A DNA stretch of 64,000 nt from Oscillatoriales cyanobacterium (GCA_011390955.1 JAABRM010000028.1:27212-91211), one strand, 5' to 3'. Shown: positions 54,895 through 62,686, counted from the stretch's first letter. Numbers and translations: made by a program. The notes: a model not told the origin generated them from the sequence alone.

Positions 54895-54928
54895 AACAGT
54901 AGGGGCGCAAGCATTGCGCCCCTACAAA
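54895..54928. repeat. GGGGCGCAA palindrome
   Basis: GTAGGGGCGCAAGC / GCATTGCGCCCCTAC-type palindrome (54899-54925) between convergent genes; the same sequence forms the inverted pair between sufB and sufC. Confidence 0.65.
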
Positions 54929-54950
54929 TGAATGAAACTACTGAATGAAA

Positions 54951-55427
54951 CTACTTAGGCAATTTGAGCAAATAGGCGCGATCGTCTAACGATATAAACA
55001 CCGTTTCTTGACCCAATTGGACTAAAATTTCCACAATAAAATGCTCCAGGGCAGCGAGAGATTTTTTCAGCCCCAGGTCATTAGTCCATGCCTCGACTTC
55101 AAAGACCATCTCTTTGATTAAACCCAAATTTTCGCTTTCGTAAAAGCCCATCCGAGGCTGACACATCGTGCCGCCACATAAGCGAGAAAAAAGCCTATTT
55201 GCTTTTTCGATAAACTCTGAATTATCAGCGGGAATATTAAGCGCCACGGTGCTAGGTATGAGAATGCGAATGCGGCGGTTAAATACTTGGGCAACTTGCA
55301 GTTTTTGGCCAAATAAAGCCGGGAGATTATTTTGGGGCTGAATTTGATGCGGCTGCGGCATCTGACCAAAAATTAGTAAAGAAATTTGGTCAAAAATTCT
55401 GAAAAGCAAAGAAATAAGCTCTTTCAT
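54951..55427 (-). CDS. Hypothetical protein, 158 aa
   Basis: I recognise no family. The protein starts with an amphipathic or weakly hydrophobic stretch (ELISLLFRIFDQISLLIFGQ) that could touch a membrane. Then comes a Pro/Gln-rich link and a mixed domain with RIRILIPSTVALNIPADNSEFIEKANRLFSRLCGG, ENLGLIKEMVFEVEAWT and TVFISLDDRAYLLKLPK. The pattern of strands and helices looks like a compact globular domain. It stands alone on the minus strand. Confidence 0.6.
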   Translation of the reverse strand: MKELISLLFRIFDQISLLIFGQMPQPHQIQPQNNLPALFGQKLQVAQVFNRRIRILIPSTVALNIPADNSEFIEKANRLFSRLCGGTMCQPRMGFYESENLGLIKEMVFEVEAWTNDLGLKKSLAALEHFIVEILVQLGQETVFISLDDRAYLLKLPK

Positions 55428-55742
55428 CGATCCAACCTCGAAATATATGTTAAAATTTTTGGTAGGAAAACAATGGATTACGGAAATCCTTTTTTGCCTG
55501 CTACATAATTAACGTTAGTCCGGTAATTTTTTATGCAAAATTTTCTGCTGACCGGATTATCTCCAGACATTTCCAGAGAAAAACCGGCATAAAAAAACGC
55601 TCTAGGTTTCTCCTAAAGCGTTATCGGTCAATTGGGGAAAATTTATGCAAATTGCCTTATGCAACCATTTTAGGTAGGGATGAGAAAGCGAATCACCCCT
55701 ACCAGATTGGTTATACTGAACTCAGTGTCAGCAATAGCAACT
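55428..55742. other. Intergenic region with one hairpin
   Basis: A hairpin AACGCTCTAGG-TTTCT-CCTAAAGCGTT lies at 55596-55622, after an A-run. It reads as a terminator on the minus strand, but no minus-strand gene ends there. A GGGATGAGAAAGCGAATCACCCC stretch follows at 55677. Nothing else is seen. Confidence 0.45.
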
Positions 55743-55982
55743 ATGGAACGAACGATCGCAATTTCTGAGCATCTCGCTAATCGATTAGAGGGTTATCTGC
55801 AACAACATCCTCACGAAAGCTTGTCTAGCTTACTGGAGGAAATTCTCCAGCATAAAGAAAACAAAAGTCAGGATAAAACTCGCTTTTTGCGGATCCAACC
55901 TGCACCCAAAGGAAGCGGTTATGCCAATACTTCGATCGACCATGACAGAGTTTTGGCTGAGAGCGCAGAGGAACACAAGTGA
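55743..55982 (+). CDS. Antitoxin of a PIN module
   Basis: The protein has 79 residues from ATG 55743; the longer frame from 55680 begins in a repeat-like stretch. The N-terminus MERTIAISEHLANRLEGYLQQHPHESLSSLLEEIL has a strand-helix-helix pattern typical of RHH antitoxins. The C-terminus is extended and acidic (SGYANTSIDHDRVLAESAEEHK). It overlaps the toxin by GTGA. Confidence 0.72.
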   Translation: MERTIAISEHLANRLEGYLQQHPHESLSSLLEEILQHKENKSQDKTRFLRIQPAPKGSGYANTSIDHDRVLAESAEEHK

Positions 55983-56377
55983 GAACAGTCATTGCAGATA
56001 CAGGGCCGCTTTATGCAGCCTTTGATCCGAGCGATCGGTACCACGATCGCGCTCAAGCAGAATTGAATCAGTTAGAACAGGAAAAACTTCGGGTGATCGT
56101 TCCCTATCCTGTTGTTTGGGAAGCCTACAGCTTGGTGATGCAGCGGTTAGGCCCGGTTTTGGCGATTCAATTTATTGATAGTTTGGAATTGGGAGCAGAA
56201 TTTCTCAATCCTACCAGGGACGATTATCAAACAGCGATCGCACGAGTTCGTCTTTATCCCGATCAACGGATTACTCTGTTTGACGCTTTGACAGGAGCGA
56301 TCTCCCAACGGTTGCAATGTTCTGTCTGGACTTACGATTATCACTTTGACGTGATGGGAATCTCAGTTTGGCGATAG
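55979..56377 (+). CDS. PIN-domain ribonuclease toxin
   Basis: The protein has 132 residues and a GTG start inside the antitoxin stop. PIN acids: VIADTGPLYAAFD (Asp), VVWEAYSLV (Glu), TLFDALTGAIS (Asp) and VWTYDYHFD (Asp). The set looks complete and the length is normal. An active RNase toxin is inferred. A GGACACAGCA/TGCTGTGTCC palindrome lies 50 bases past its stop, between it and the convergent DUF1822 gene. Confidence 0.83.
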   Translation: MRTVIADTGPLYAAFDPSDRYHDRAQAELNQLEQEKLRVIVPYPVVWEAYSLVMQRLGPVLAIQFIDSLELGAEFLNPTRDDYQTAIARVRLYPDQRITLFDALTGAISQRLQCSVWTYDYHFDVMGISVWR

Positions 56378-56462
56378 CCGATCGCACCTTTAAACATCTT
56401 TAAACATTTTAAAATTTACCCGTAGGGACACAGCATTGCTGTGTCCTAATACAATAAATCTA

Positions 56463-57293
56463 TTACTCCGAATCATCATCATCTTCTAAAGATTGGAATA
56501 ATCCCCCAATAATCTGACGCAACTCCTGGCGCTTGCTATCGGTTGCATCTTCTCGATTCATCACTAATTCTTTGCTTGATTCTACTGCCGCAAATTGACC
56601 TATCAATGCTTCAATTTCTTGGGCAACAGATTCAATTTGCCAGACCGCCTCATTTTCTAATAATAGAGCGCGTTCTAATTGGGCGATAATTGCTTGGCGG
56701 TTTTCCGTAAACCATTCTTCCCCAAGATTTTTTAGCCAATCATAATTTTTTAACGGTTCCCAGATATCTTTTGCTGCTTTTTCTGCTTTTTCTGCTATAT
56801 TTTTAGCATGATCTAATAAATCCAAGAGTTGATCCGCTGGCAATAAGTTATCGCGATCGATGCTTAATTCGGGAAATTCTATTTCTAAGGCTGGGGTAAA
56901 CCCAACGATCGCCCCCCAGGTATTTTCGGGATTTATTTCTACGGCAATATAAGCTATGCGATCGCCTATCACTGCCTGTTCGGGTATCTCTAAAATCTCC
57001 GCCGAATCAGCTATGGGAATACATTCAACTATTCCCAAAGATTGCCCGTCTTCTTTTATTTCTAAATCCGCTAATTCTGTTAGGGCTTGTAAGGCTAAAT
57101 TCCAGGCGCTACTTTGGGTATAATCGGATTGATAACCATAGCGATCGAGATATTGCGAAACCACCCAAACCGCGATCGCTCTTTGCTTGACGGCTTCAGC
57201 GCGTTCTGGCTGCATTTGTCGGGCAAAAGCTTCACAAAGCTGACGCGGAACTGAAGGAATGGGAATTAATTGACCAAATTGTTGAATATTCAT
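56463..57293 (-). CDS. DUF1822 family protein
   Basis: The protein has 276 residues; AAGGA precedes the ATG. N-terminal QFGQLIPIPSVPRQLCEAFARQM is followed by the family pattern AVWVVSQYLDRYGYQSDYTQSSAWN and VECIPIADSAEILEIPEQAVIGDRIAYIAVEI, then GFTPALEIEFPELSID. The C-terminal 110 residues are highly charged and helical and end in an acidic EDDDDSE tail. DUF1822 is a cyanobacterial family with no known activity, often found beside sigma-like and CHAT genes. Here it follows the sigma-like gene with 67 bases between, so co-transcription is likely. An anti-sigma or protease-substrate role is speculation. Confidence 0.8.
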   Translation of the reverse strand: MNIQQFGQLIPIPSVPRQLCEAFARQMQPERAEAVKQRAIAVWVVSQYLDRYGYQSDYTQSSAWNLALQALTELADLEIKEDGQSLGIVECIPIADSAEILEIPEQAVIGDRIAYIAVEINPENTWGAIVGFTPALEIEFPELSIDRDNLLPADQLLDLLDHAKNIAEKAEKAAKDIWEPLKNYDWLKNLGEEWFTENRQAIIAQLERALLLENEAVWQIESVAQEIEALIGQFAAVESSKELVMNREDATDSKRQELRQIIGGLFQSLEDDDDSE

Positions 57294-57339
57294 AATTATC
57301 CTTTTTTCTCCTAATTAAACATTTGTTATCCCTTCGTAG

Positions 57340-57360
57340 GGACACGGCATTGCCGTGTCC
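57340..57360. repeat. GGACACGGCA palindrome at the end of the sigma-like gene
   Basis: GGACACGGCA-T-TGCCGTGTCC directly abuts the stop codon of the sigma-like gene. A near copy is at 56426-56446 and another at 14115-14135. Confidence 0.75.
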
Positions 57361-58077
57361 TTAAATCTCATCTCTCAAGCGATCGCCTATTTCTCGCAAC
57401 AAAGGCAAGAGAGTCCGCGACCAGGCAGACCTCATCGTTCCTTTGGGAATACTAAAATGCTGGGCTAGGTTGTCATATTCCCATTTTTCCCCACGGGAAG
57501 TGCGATCGCATATTTCTAATAAAGCAGCTTGGGCAGTAATTGGCGGTGGTGGCTTTTTGCGGACAAAACTATTACGATATATTCCCTCAGCATCTTGTTG
57601 AATAATTTCCCGGACTTGATATAACCAGGATGTTTTATCATCTTCTGACGCTGCAACATCATCGGCAACATCATCCATATTCAGAGGTTCACCTGTGCGA
57701 GAATCAATCGGATTAGGATTAATTAACTTTTGCTCTTTTTGCTGATTTCTTAATAAATCTAAATATGCCCCTTCGCAGCGTTGATTCCAAAGGGAAATGG
57801 GGCTGGCATTACCTTTATCTGGATCGTAAATATCTCCACGCTCCAATTTGCCATAGATTTTACGAGTAATGTACTCCCAAGCAGTTTGCGCCGCTTCTAT
57901 ATATAAAGGATCGTGGCGGTATTTTGGCGGCATTCCCGGCCAAAAACACTTTTCTGACGCTTTTGCCATCATATCCATGCCCTTCCGTTGCAGTCGCAAA
58001 CGCTCTTTTTCCGATTTTGCCCGCTTCGCTTGCCGGAAAATCTCCTTTAGTTCCTCATGGGGACAGTCTTCGGCCAC
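57361..58077 (-). CDS. Sigma-70-like RNA polymerase factor (cyanobacterial type)
   Basis: The protein has 238 residues if translation starts at GTG 58077, which has AGAGG 6 bases upstream; the frame stays open to 58158 but that part is repeat-derived. Region-2-like sequence: YIEAAQTAWEYITRKIYGKLERGDIYDPDKGNASPISLWNQRCEGAYLDLLR. The C-terminus has a region-4-like helix-turn-helix: EYDNLAQHFSIPKGTMRSAWSRTLLPLL. Such factors direct polymerase to alternative promoters. A short frame (58055-58129) upstream encodes what looks like its original N-terminus in another frame, so a frameshift is possible. Confidence 0.65.
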   Translation of the reverse strand: MAEDCPHEELKEIFRQAKRAKSEKERLRLQRKGMDMMAKASEKCFWPGMPPKYRHDPLYIEAAQTAWEYITRKIYGKLERGDIYDPDKGNASPISLWNQRCEGAYLDLLRNQQKEQKLINPNPIDSRTGEPLNMDDVADDVAASEDDKTSWLYQVREIIQQDAEGIYRNSFVRKKPPPPITAQAALLEICDRTSRGEKWEYDNLAQHFSIPKGTMRSAWSRTLLPLLREIGDRLRDEI

Positions 58078-58129
58078 TTCGCACCTCTTCAATGCTGACT
58101 TTGAGAAGATTATCGCTGATTTGAGCCAT
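58055..58129 (-). CDS. Short leader frame or frameshifted N-terminus of the sigma-like gene
   Basis: A 24-codon frame from ATG 58129, MAQISDNLLKVSIEEVRSG..., whose end overlaps the start of the sigma-like gene. A shift of frame near 58080 would join MAQISDNLLKVSIEEV to AEDCPHEELKEIF, a sensible protein N-terminus. It is either a coupled leader peptide or the true 5' end disrupted by an indel. Confidence 0.45.
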   Translation of the reverse strand: MAQISDNLLKVSIEEVRSGRRLSP

Positions 58130-58209
58130 GTTGTGAACCACAAAGGCACAAAGGACACGAAAAAGAAATTCCTTTGTGGTCTTTGTGTCTTTGTGGTGAA
58201 GCCCTACCT
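58081..58209. repeat. 129-bp direct repeat, copy next to the sigma-like gene
   Basis: Only 4 of 129 bases differ from 58961-59089. It spans the start of the sigma-like gene and an ACCACAAAGGCAC hairpin (58134-58200). Together the copies bracket a complete vapBC pair. Confidence 0.9.
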
Positions 58210-58216
58210 AGCAAAT

Positions 58217-58630
58217 TTACCTAGCCAACTTATCAACAAACCTATCTGGAGTCAAAATTTCTATGGATTGAAAAGGATTTAACTCCAATAAATCCAAATC
58301 GCCCGTAATTATGATATTGGCATGGCCACTAACAGCCACTTCTAAAAATTTATTATCTTTTTCATCTCGGCAAACAGCGATTGTTTCGGTGACATTTACT
58401 AACAGAGATACAGTGATAAATTTTTGCAGAAATATTTCTTTTTCTGCTGGCTCAAGATACTTATCAAACTTGGGACGATTCAGAACTCGCTCTAATTCCT
58501 TTAAAGTGGCTTCAGAATATAAAATTATTCCTTGCCTTTCTGCCAATTCCATCGCCCGAAACGGAACTGAGGATTTAAAAAGCAAAGCACCGATCAAAAC
58601 ATTCGTATCGATGACAAATCTATTCGTCAT
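58217..58630 (-). CDS. PIN-domain toxin, COG1569-like
   Basis: The protein has 137 residues from ATG 58630; an ATG two codons earlier (58636) is also possible. PIN acids: FVIDTNVLIGALL (Asp), SEATLKELERVL (Glu), CRDEKDNKFLEVAV (Asp) and IITGDLDLLEL (Asp). The PKFDKYL segment is typical of this PIN subgroup. It starts inside the antitoxin gene (overlap about 11-17 bases). The pair lies between the two copies of the 129-bp repeat. Confidence 0.83.
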   Translation of the reverse strand: MTNRFVIDTNVLIGALLFKSSVPFRAMELAERQGIILYSEATLKELERVLNRPKFDKYLEPAEKEIFLQKFITVSLLVNVTETIAVCRDEKDNKFLEVAVSGHANIIITGDLDLLELNPFQSIEILTPDRFVDKLAR

Positions 58631-58847
58631 TATCATCTGCCAAAATCTCTCGTAAAATTTCTGGCGTTAAGCCTCGTTGTTGTGCTCTGTCTGAAATTTC
58701 TGCCATTACCTCAGTCAAAGTCTGGCCGGATAATTTATCTCGCAAAAACAATTGAATCATATCACTCAACTGTCTTTTTATTTCTGGATTAGCCTGTTCA
58801 AAGGCCACCTTAATCTCTTCATCAACTGGAATAATGATATTGGCCAT
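58620..58847 (-). CDS. Antitoxin partner of the PIN toxin
   Basis: The protein has 75 residues. N-terminal ANIIIPVDEEIKVAFEQANPEIKRQLSDMIQLFLRDKL suggests a strand plus helices used for DNA binding and dimerisation. The C-terminus (LTEVMAEISDRAQQRGLTPEILREILADDNDE) is helical and acidic, as expected for toxin binding. AGAGAG lies upstream of the ATG. It overlaps the toxin start. Confidence 0.72.
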   Translation of the reverse strand: MANIIIPVDEEIKVAFEQANPEIKRQLSDMIQLFLRDKLSGQTLTEVMAEISDRAQQRGLTPEILREILADDNDE

Positions 58848-58916
58848 AATTTTCTCTCTAATGCTCTAATGTTTAAGGGAAGTTTTTCATGGTTAATCAT
58901 TCATTTCGCCCTCTGA

Positions 58917-59009
58917 TTATAACACAGATTGTAGTGGATGGGACGCTGGTTTGATCCGTTGCACCTCCTCAATGCTGACTTTGAGAAAATTATCGCTGAT
59001 TTGAGCCAT
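58917..59009 (-). pseudogene. 5' remnant of a duplicated sigma-like gene
   Basis: A 30-codon frame, MAQISDNFLKVSIEEVQRIK..., from ATG 59009. The first 16 residues match the leader at 58129 with one change; it then diverges exactly where the 129-bp repeat ends and soon stops. It is best read as the left-over 5' end created by the duplication. Confidence 0.6.
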
Positions 59010-59089
59010 GTTGTGAACCACAAAGGCACAAAGGACACGAAGAAGAAATTCCTTTGTGGTCTTTGTGTCTTTGTGGTGAAACCCTACCT
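58961..59089. repeat. 129-bp direct repeat, copy next to the CHAT gene
   Basis: It begins within the last codons of the CHAT gene (stop at 59084-59086) and matches 58081-58209 at 125 of 129 positions. It includes an ACCACAAAGGCAC / TTTGTGTCTTTGTGGT hairpin that belongs to a dispersed family. Confidence 0.9.
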
Positions 59090-62000
59090 CAACCCATAAC
59101 AACCCAAAGATGCCCAATAGACCGGTTCCTTAAAGGGACAACCTTTATCAGCCGCATAACGTTTAATACTTTTCTCGCTATCCTTAATCTTATTTGCCAG
59201 AGACTGGTTATTCTCAAGAATAGGATTAAGTCGGGCTTTTTCTGCTTTGAAATGCGCCTCTAATGCCTTCTTATACTTACTCTTAAACTCTGCCCCAGTC
59301 ATTTGCCGCATCTCCTGTTGGGCTGCTTGCAAGGCAACTGGGCGATTTTTGCCCGCTTTGCGCTGGTTGTGGTACAAAATAGACAGCAACGCCGCTGATA
59401 AGTCATAAATTGCCCAGTGACTAGCAATGACGCCCCTTGCTCCCGCACAGAGAAAGCCGGTACTCACCGCTACGGGTTCATCTAAGGCACTATTGGGCAA
59501 AAATAACCCGGTTTCGCAGCAGGAGAGGAAAATCTCATCTAAATCTTTAAACCGCCAACCGGGAGACAGCAGTTGACTCACCGTAATGCGGCCATCACTC
59601 AGCAGCAGTCCCGACTCTTGGGGATTATCATAGCGGCTTTGGGCGTGGTGAGTGCTGACCAGGTGGGTGGTAGTTTCCAGTAATTGCCGATAAGCTGTGC
59701 GGGTGGCATCACTGCCGATTAACCGTTGTTCCGGTTTAATGTCAAATAACCGCGCAACATTAGCCCCTTCAAAACCACTACAGGGCAAGTCGTTGGTGGC
59801 GTTTTCGGCGGTGCCGTATTTTTGGGCAGTCACGGAGTCGCGACCGTGGCAAAAACCCAGAACTTGCACGCTAGGGGCATAGCGGAGGATGAATTTATCG
59901 CCAAGATAGGATGGTTTCGATCCCCCTAAATCTCGGTTAATCCCCCTCCCGTCCCCCTTTATCCCCCCCCCGCCCCCCTTTGAAAGGGGGGAGCCAGAGG
60001 AAATGTTTTTATTTGTCCGGGGGAAGCCAGATAAATCAATTTTTTGTTTCATCGGCACTTCAGTCCGGTTCCCCCCTTCCAAAGGGGGGCTAGGGGGGAT
60101 TTCAGTCCGGTTCCCCCCTTCCAAAGGGGGGCTAGGGGGGATTTCCCCAGACACCGGCAAAGCGGCGAAGGGAATTTGATGCAGGAACAAATGGGGGATG
60201 AGAATAAGCTCATCTAAACCTTGCAGTTGTTCCGCAATTAAACGGTCAATCTCCAAACGTCGGGACAGTTCCGCCAAAGTAGCGGGCATTTGGGCTGTCC
60301 ATTGGGTTTTATTCTTGATATAGGGAGTAACCCAAGTTTCCCGCAGCCAAAGTTGCAAGGTTTTATAGCCCTGTCCTTGGCAGGTGAAGCAAGTGGGAAC
60401 CGTTTCCCCGTGACGCAGGATGAAAACATGGGTATCGTCACGAGTAGTATAGAAACTGACCAAGGCTGCACCAGGGCTATCTTGCAACAAGGGGATAAAG
60501 TCCGCTAGTTTAGGCGGTTGGACTTGGCGCAGTTTAGCTACCACTTCATCCAGGTTGCTGAGTTGGTCGAGAATGACGGCTTTTTGCTGTTCTAGTTGGG
60601 CAATGTCCGCAGAAACGGCGGTAGCAGCGCGAAGTTGACGAGTTTTACTGCCGTCGGGCTTGGTTTCCCGTGAATCATCGCCCAATTCGCCCCGTTTTTG
60701 GGCAATTTGGTCGTCCAGGTCGTTTAATCGTTGCAGATACTTGCGTACTGGTTCGGGGATATCGCCATTTTGATACAGGTCAGCGGTTGCCAGCAGGTCA
60801 ACTAGGCGTTTAGCCCGGACTCGTTCCACAATTTCCAAGGCGGTGGGGATATCGTTGAGGTTGATGGCCGCTTGGATGGCGTTTTCATAGATATAAATAG
60901 AGTTAACTACCACTTCTTCCCGTTCCGCATTGCTAACCCGCTGTGTGCGACTATAGTCAACAGCAGCCATTGCTGTCTGGTAGCCTTCCAATGCCATTTG
61001 CCAGTCACCTTGCTGGAAACCCAGGTTGCCTAAAGCCCGGGCAGCTACCAGGCATTCCACTGGCAGAAGTTGGGGTTGGAAGAATTTCAGGGCTTCCCGG
61101 TAGCAGTTGACTGCTTTCTGGAGATTCGCCGATGGCTGTTCTCCCAATTGGGCTTGGTTCCGGTAGGCATTCCCCAGATTATTCAATGTGCCAGAAAGGT
61201 CTTTCTCCAGTTTCAACTCACGTCGAATTTTAGCCGCATCATCGTAGGCAGCGATCGCTTTCTGGAGATTCGCCGATGGCTGTTCTCCCAATTCGGCTTG
61301 GTTCCGGTAGGCATTCCCCAGATTATTCAATGTGCTGGAAAGGTCTTTCTCCAGTTTCAACTTACGGAAAATTTTAGCCGCTTCATCATAGGCAGCGATC
61401 GCTTTCTGGAGATTCGCCGAAGGCTGTTCTCCCAATTCGGCTTGGGTTAGGTAGGCATTCCCCAGATTAGTCAAAGTGCGGGAAAGGTCTTTCTCCAGTC
61501 CCAACTCACGGAAAATTTTAGCCGCTTCATCGTAGGCAGCGATCGCTTTCTGGAGATTCGCCGAAGGCTGTTCTCCCAATTCGGCTTGGTTCCGGTAGGC
61601 AACCCCCAGATTAGTCAAAGTGCTGGAAAGGTCTTTCTCCAGTTCCAACTCACGTCGAATTTTAGCCGCTTCATTATAGGCAGCGATCGCTTTCTGGAGA
61701 TTCGCCGATGGCTGTTCTCCCAATTCGGCTTGGGTCTGGTAGGCATTCCCCAGATTATTCAATGTGCCAGAAAGGTCTTTCTCCAGTTTCAACTTACGGA
61801 GAATTTTAGCGGCTTCATCGTAGGCTGCGATCGCTTTCTGGAGATTCGCCGATGGCTGTTCTCCCAATTCGGCTTGGTTCCGGTAGGCATTCCCCAGATT
61901 AGTCAATGTGCTGGAAAGGTCTTTTTCCAGTCCCAACTTACGGCGAATTTTAGCCGCATCATCGTAGGCAGCGATCGCTTTCTGGAGATTCGCCGATGGC

Positions 62001-62686
62001 TGTTCTCCCAATTCGGCTTGGATACAGTAAGCAACCCCCAGATTAGTCAATGTGCCAGAAAGGTGTTTTTCCAGTCTCAACTCACGGAGAATATTAGCGG
62101 CTTCATCGTAGGCTGCGATCGCTTTCTGGAGATTCGCCGATGGCTGTTCTCCCAACTCGGCTTGGTTCCGGTAGGCATTCCCCAGATTATTCAAAGTGCC
62201 AGAAAGGTCTTTCTCCAGTTTCAACTCACGGCGAATATTAGCCGCTTCATCGTAGGCTGCGATCGCTTTCTGGAGATTCGCCGATGGCTGTTCTCCCAAT
62301 TCGGCTTGGTTCCAGTAGGCAATCCCCAGATTAGTCAAAGTTTGAGCATATTTATTGGGGACAGTCTCGCGGGGACAGGCTTCCAGGACTAAATGATAAA
62401 GACCAATAGCCACCGCGAGATTTACTTGCCAACGCCCCCTAGGATACTGTTGCAGACTAATTGCCAAGTTGCCAATCAGTCCTACTGCATCATCTCGCAT
62501 TTCTGGTTCAGACGTGCTGACCATTTCCAGAAAAGTCTGGGCGGCTTGGGGTAATTGGGGGTCAAGTTGTCCCCCCCGTTGGTCTAGTATCTGATAAACT
62601 GCTGTCTCGCCACCTTTCCCCTCAGCTTGAAACAAAGCCCAGAAAAAAGCTAAGGTTTCTTGATTTGTTCCTGCTTGTGAGTTCAT
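59084..62686 (-). CDS. TPR-CHAT caspase-like protease
   Basis: The protein has 1200 residues; AGGAG lies 7 bases before the ATG. The N-terminal 100 residues are helical. Nine or so 48-residue TPR-like units follow (about 105-560, LGEQPSANLQKAIAAYDEAAKI), then further helices and a C-terminal CHAT domain (about 740-1200). The caspase-type dyad is intact: His in LVSTHHAQSRY (near 1011) and Cys in IFLSCCETG (near 1054). The CHAT domain holds an 80-residue insertion (about 845-925) coded by dispersed DNA repeats between IPFAALPV and YLGDKFILRYAPS. Cytoplasmic. It lies upstream of the sigma-like and DUF1822 genes on the same strand. Confidence 0.88.
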   Translation of the reverse strand: MNSQAGTNQETLAFFWALFQAEGKGGETAVYQILDQRGGQLDPQLPQAAQTFLEMVSTSEPEMRDDAVGLIGNLAISLQQYPRGRWQVNLAVAIGLYHLVLEACPRETVPNKYAQTLTNLGIAYWNQAELGEQPSANLQKAIAAYDEAANIRRELKLEKDLSGTLNNLGNAYRNQAELGEQPSANLQKAIAAYDEAANILRELRLEKHLSGTLTNLGVAYCIQAELGEQPSANLQKAIAAYDDAAKIRRKLGLEKDLSSTLTNLGNAYRNQAELGEQPSANLQKAIAAYDEAAKILRKLKLEKDLSGTLNNLGNAYQTQAELGEQPSANLQKAIAAYNEAAKIRRELELEKDLSSTLTNLGVAYRNQAELGEQPSANLQKAIAAYDEAAKIFRELGLEKDLSRTLTNLGNAYLTQAELGEQPSANLQKAIAAYDEAAKIFRKLKLEKDLSSTLNNLGNAYRNQAELGEQPSANLQKAIAAYDDAAKIRRELKLEKDLSGTLNNLGNAYRNQAQLGEQPSANLQKAVNCYREALKFFQPQLLPVECLVAARALGNLGFQQGDWQMALEGYQTAMAAVDYSRTQRVSNAEREEVVVNSIYIYENAIQAAINLNDIPTALEIVERVRAKRLVDLLATADLYQNGDIPEPVRKYLQRLNDLDDQIAQKRGELGDDSRETKPDGSKTRQLRAATAVSADIAQLEQQKAVILDQLSNLDEVVAKLRQVQPPKLADFIPLLQDSPGAALVSFYTTRDDTHVFILRHGETVPTCFTCQGQGYKTLQLWLRETWVTPYIKNKTQWTAQMPATLAELSRRLEIDRLIAEQLQGLDELILIPHLFLHQIPFAALPVSGEIPPSPPLEGGNRTEIPPSPPLEGGNRTEVPMKQKIDLSGFPRTNKNISSGSPLSKGGGGGIKGDGRGINRDLGGSKPSYLGDKFILRYAPSVQVLGFCHGRDSVTAQKYGTAENATNDLPCSGFEGANVARLFDIKPEQRLIGSDATRTAYRQLLETTTHLVSTHHAQSRYDNPQESGLLLSDGRITVSQLLSPGWRFKDLDEIFLSCCETGLFLPNSALDEPVAVSTGFLCAGARGVIASHWAIYDLSAALLSILYHNQRKAGKNRPVALQAAQQEMRQMTGAEFKSKYKKALEAHFKAEKARLNPILENNQSLANKIKDSEKSIKRYAADKGCPFKEPVYWASLGCYGLR
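59930..60152. repeat. CCCCCC/GGGGGG elements inside the CHAT domain coding sequence
   Basis: Two tandem CCCCCCTTCCAAAGGGGGGC units (60071-60150), a further CCCCCCTTTGAAAGGGGGG unit (59973-59990) and C-rich direct repeats (59930-59970). All are in frame with the CHAT gene and code for EIPPSPPLEGGNRT and Gly-rich segments. Confidence 0.8.
61105..62335. repeat. 144-bp tandem repeats in the CHAT gene
   Basis: TTTCTGGAGATTCGCC recurs nine times at about 61112, then every 144 bases from 61260 to 62268. Neighbouring units differ by only a few bases. They encode the 48-residue TPR units. The near identity suggests recent expansion or gene conversion. Confidence 0.9.

Noticed and set aside
61105..62335. 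CRISPR-like regular repeats
   Set aside because: The 144-bp units have no unique spacers and are coding; they are protein repeats. The 40-bp units at 14484 are hairpins without spacers.
61105..62392. Plus-strand frames of 126 and 268 codons with repeated FLEIRRWLFSQFGL
   Set aside because: Antisense of the 144-bp repeats in the CHAT gene; the minus-strand gene has a complete domain structure and a good ribosome site.
56463..62686. A true CRISPR type III-E (Craspase) locus
   Set aside because: No gRAMP/Cas7-11 gene, no repeat-spacer array and no Cas1/Cas2 in the window; only the protease-sigma logic is similar.
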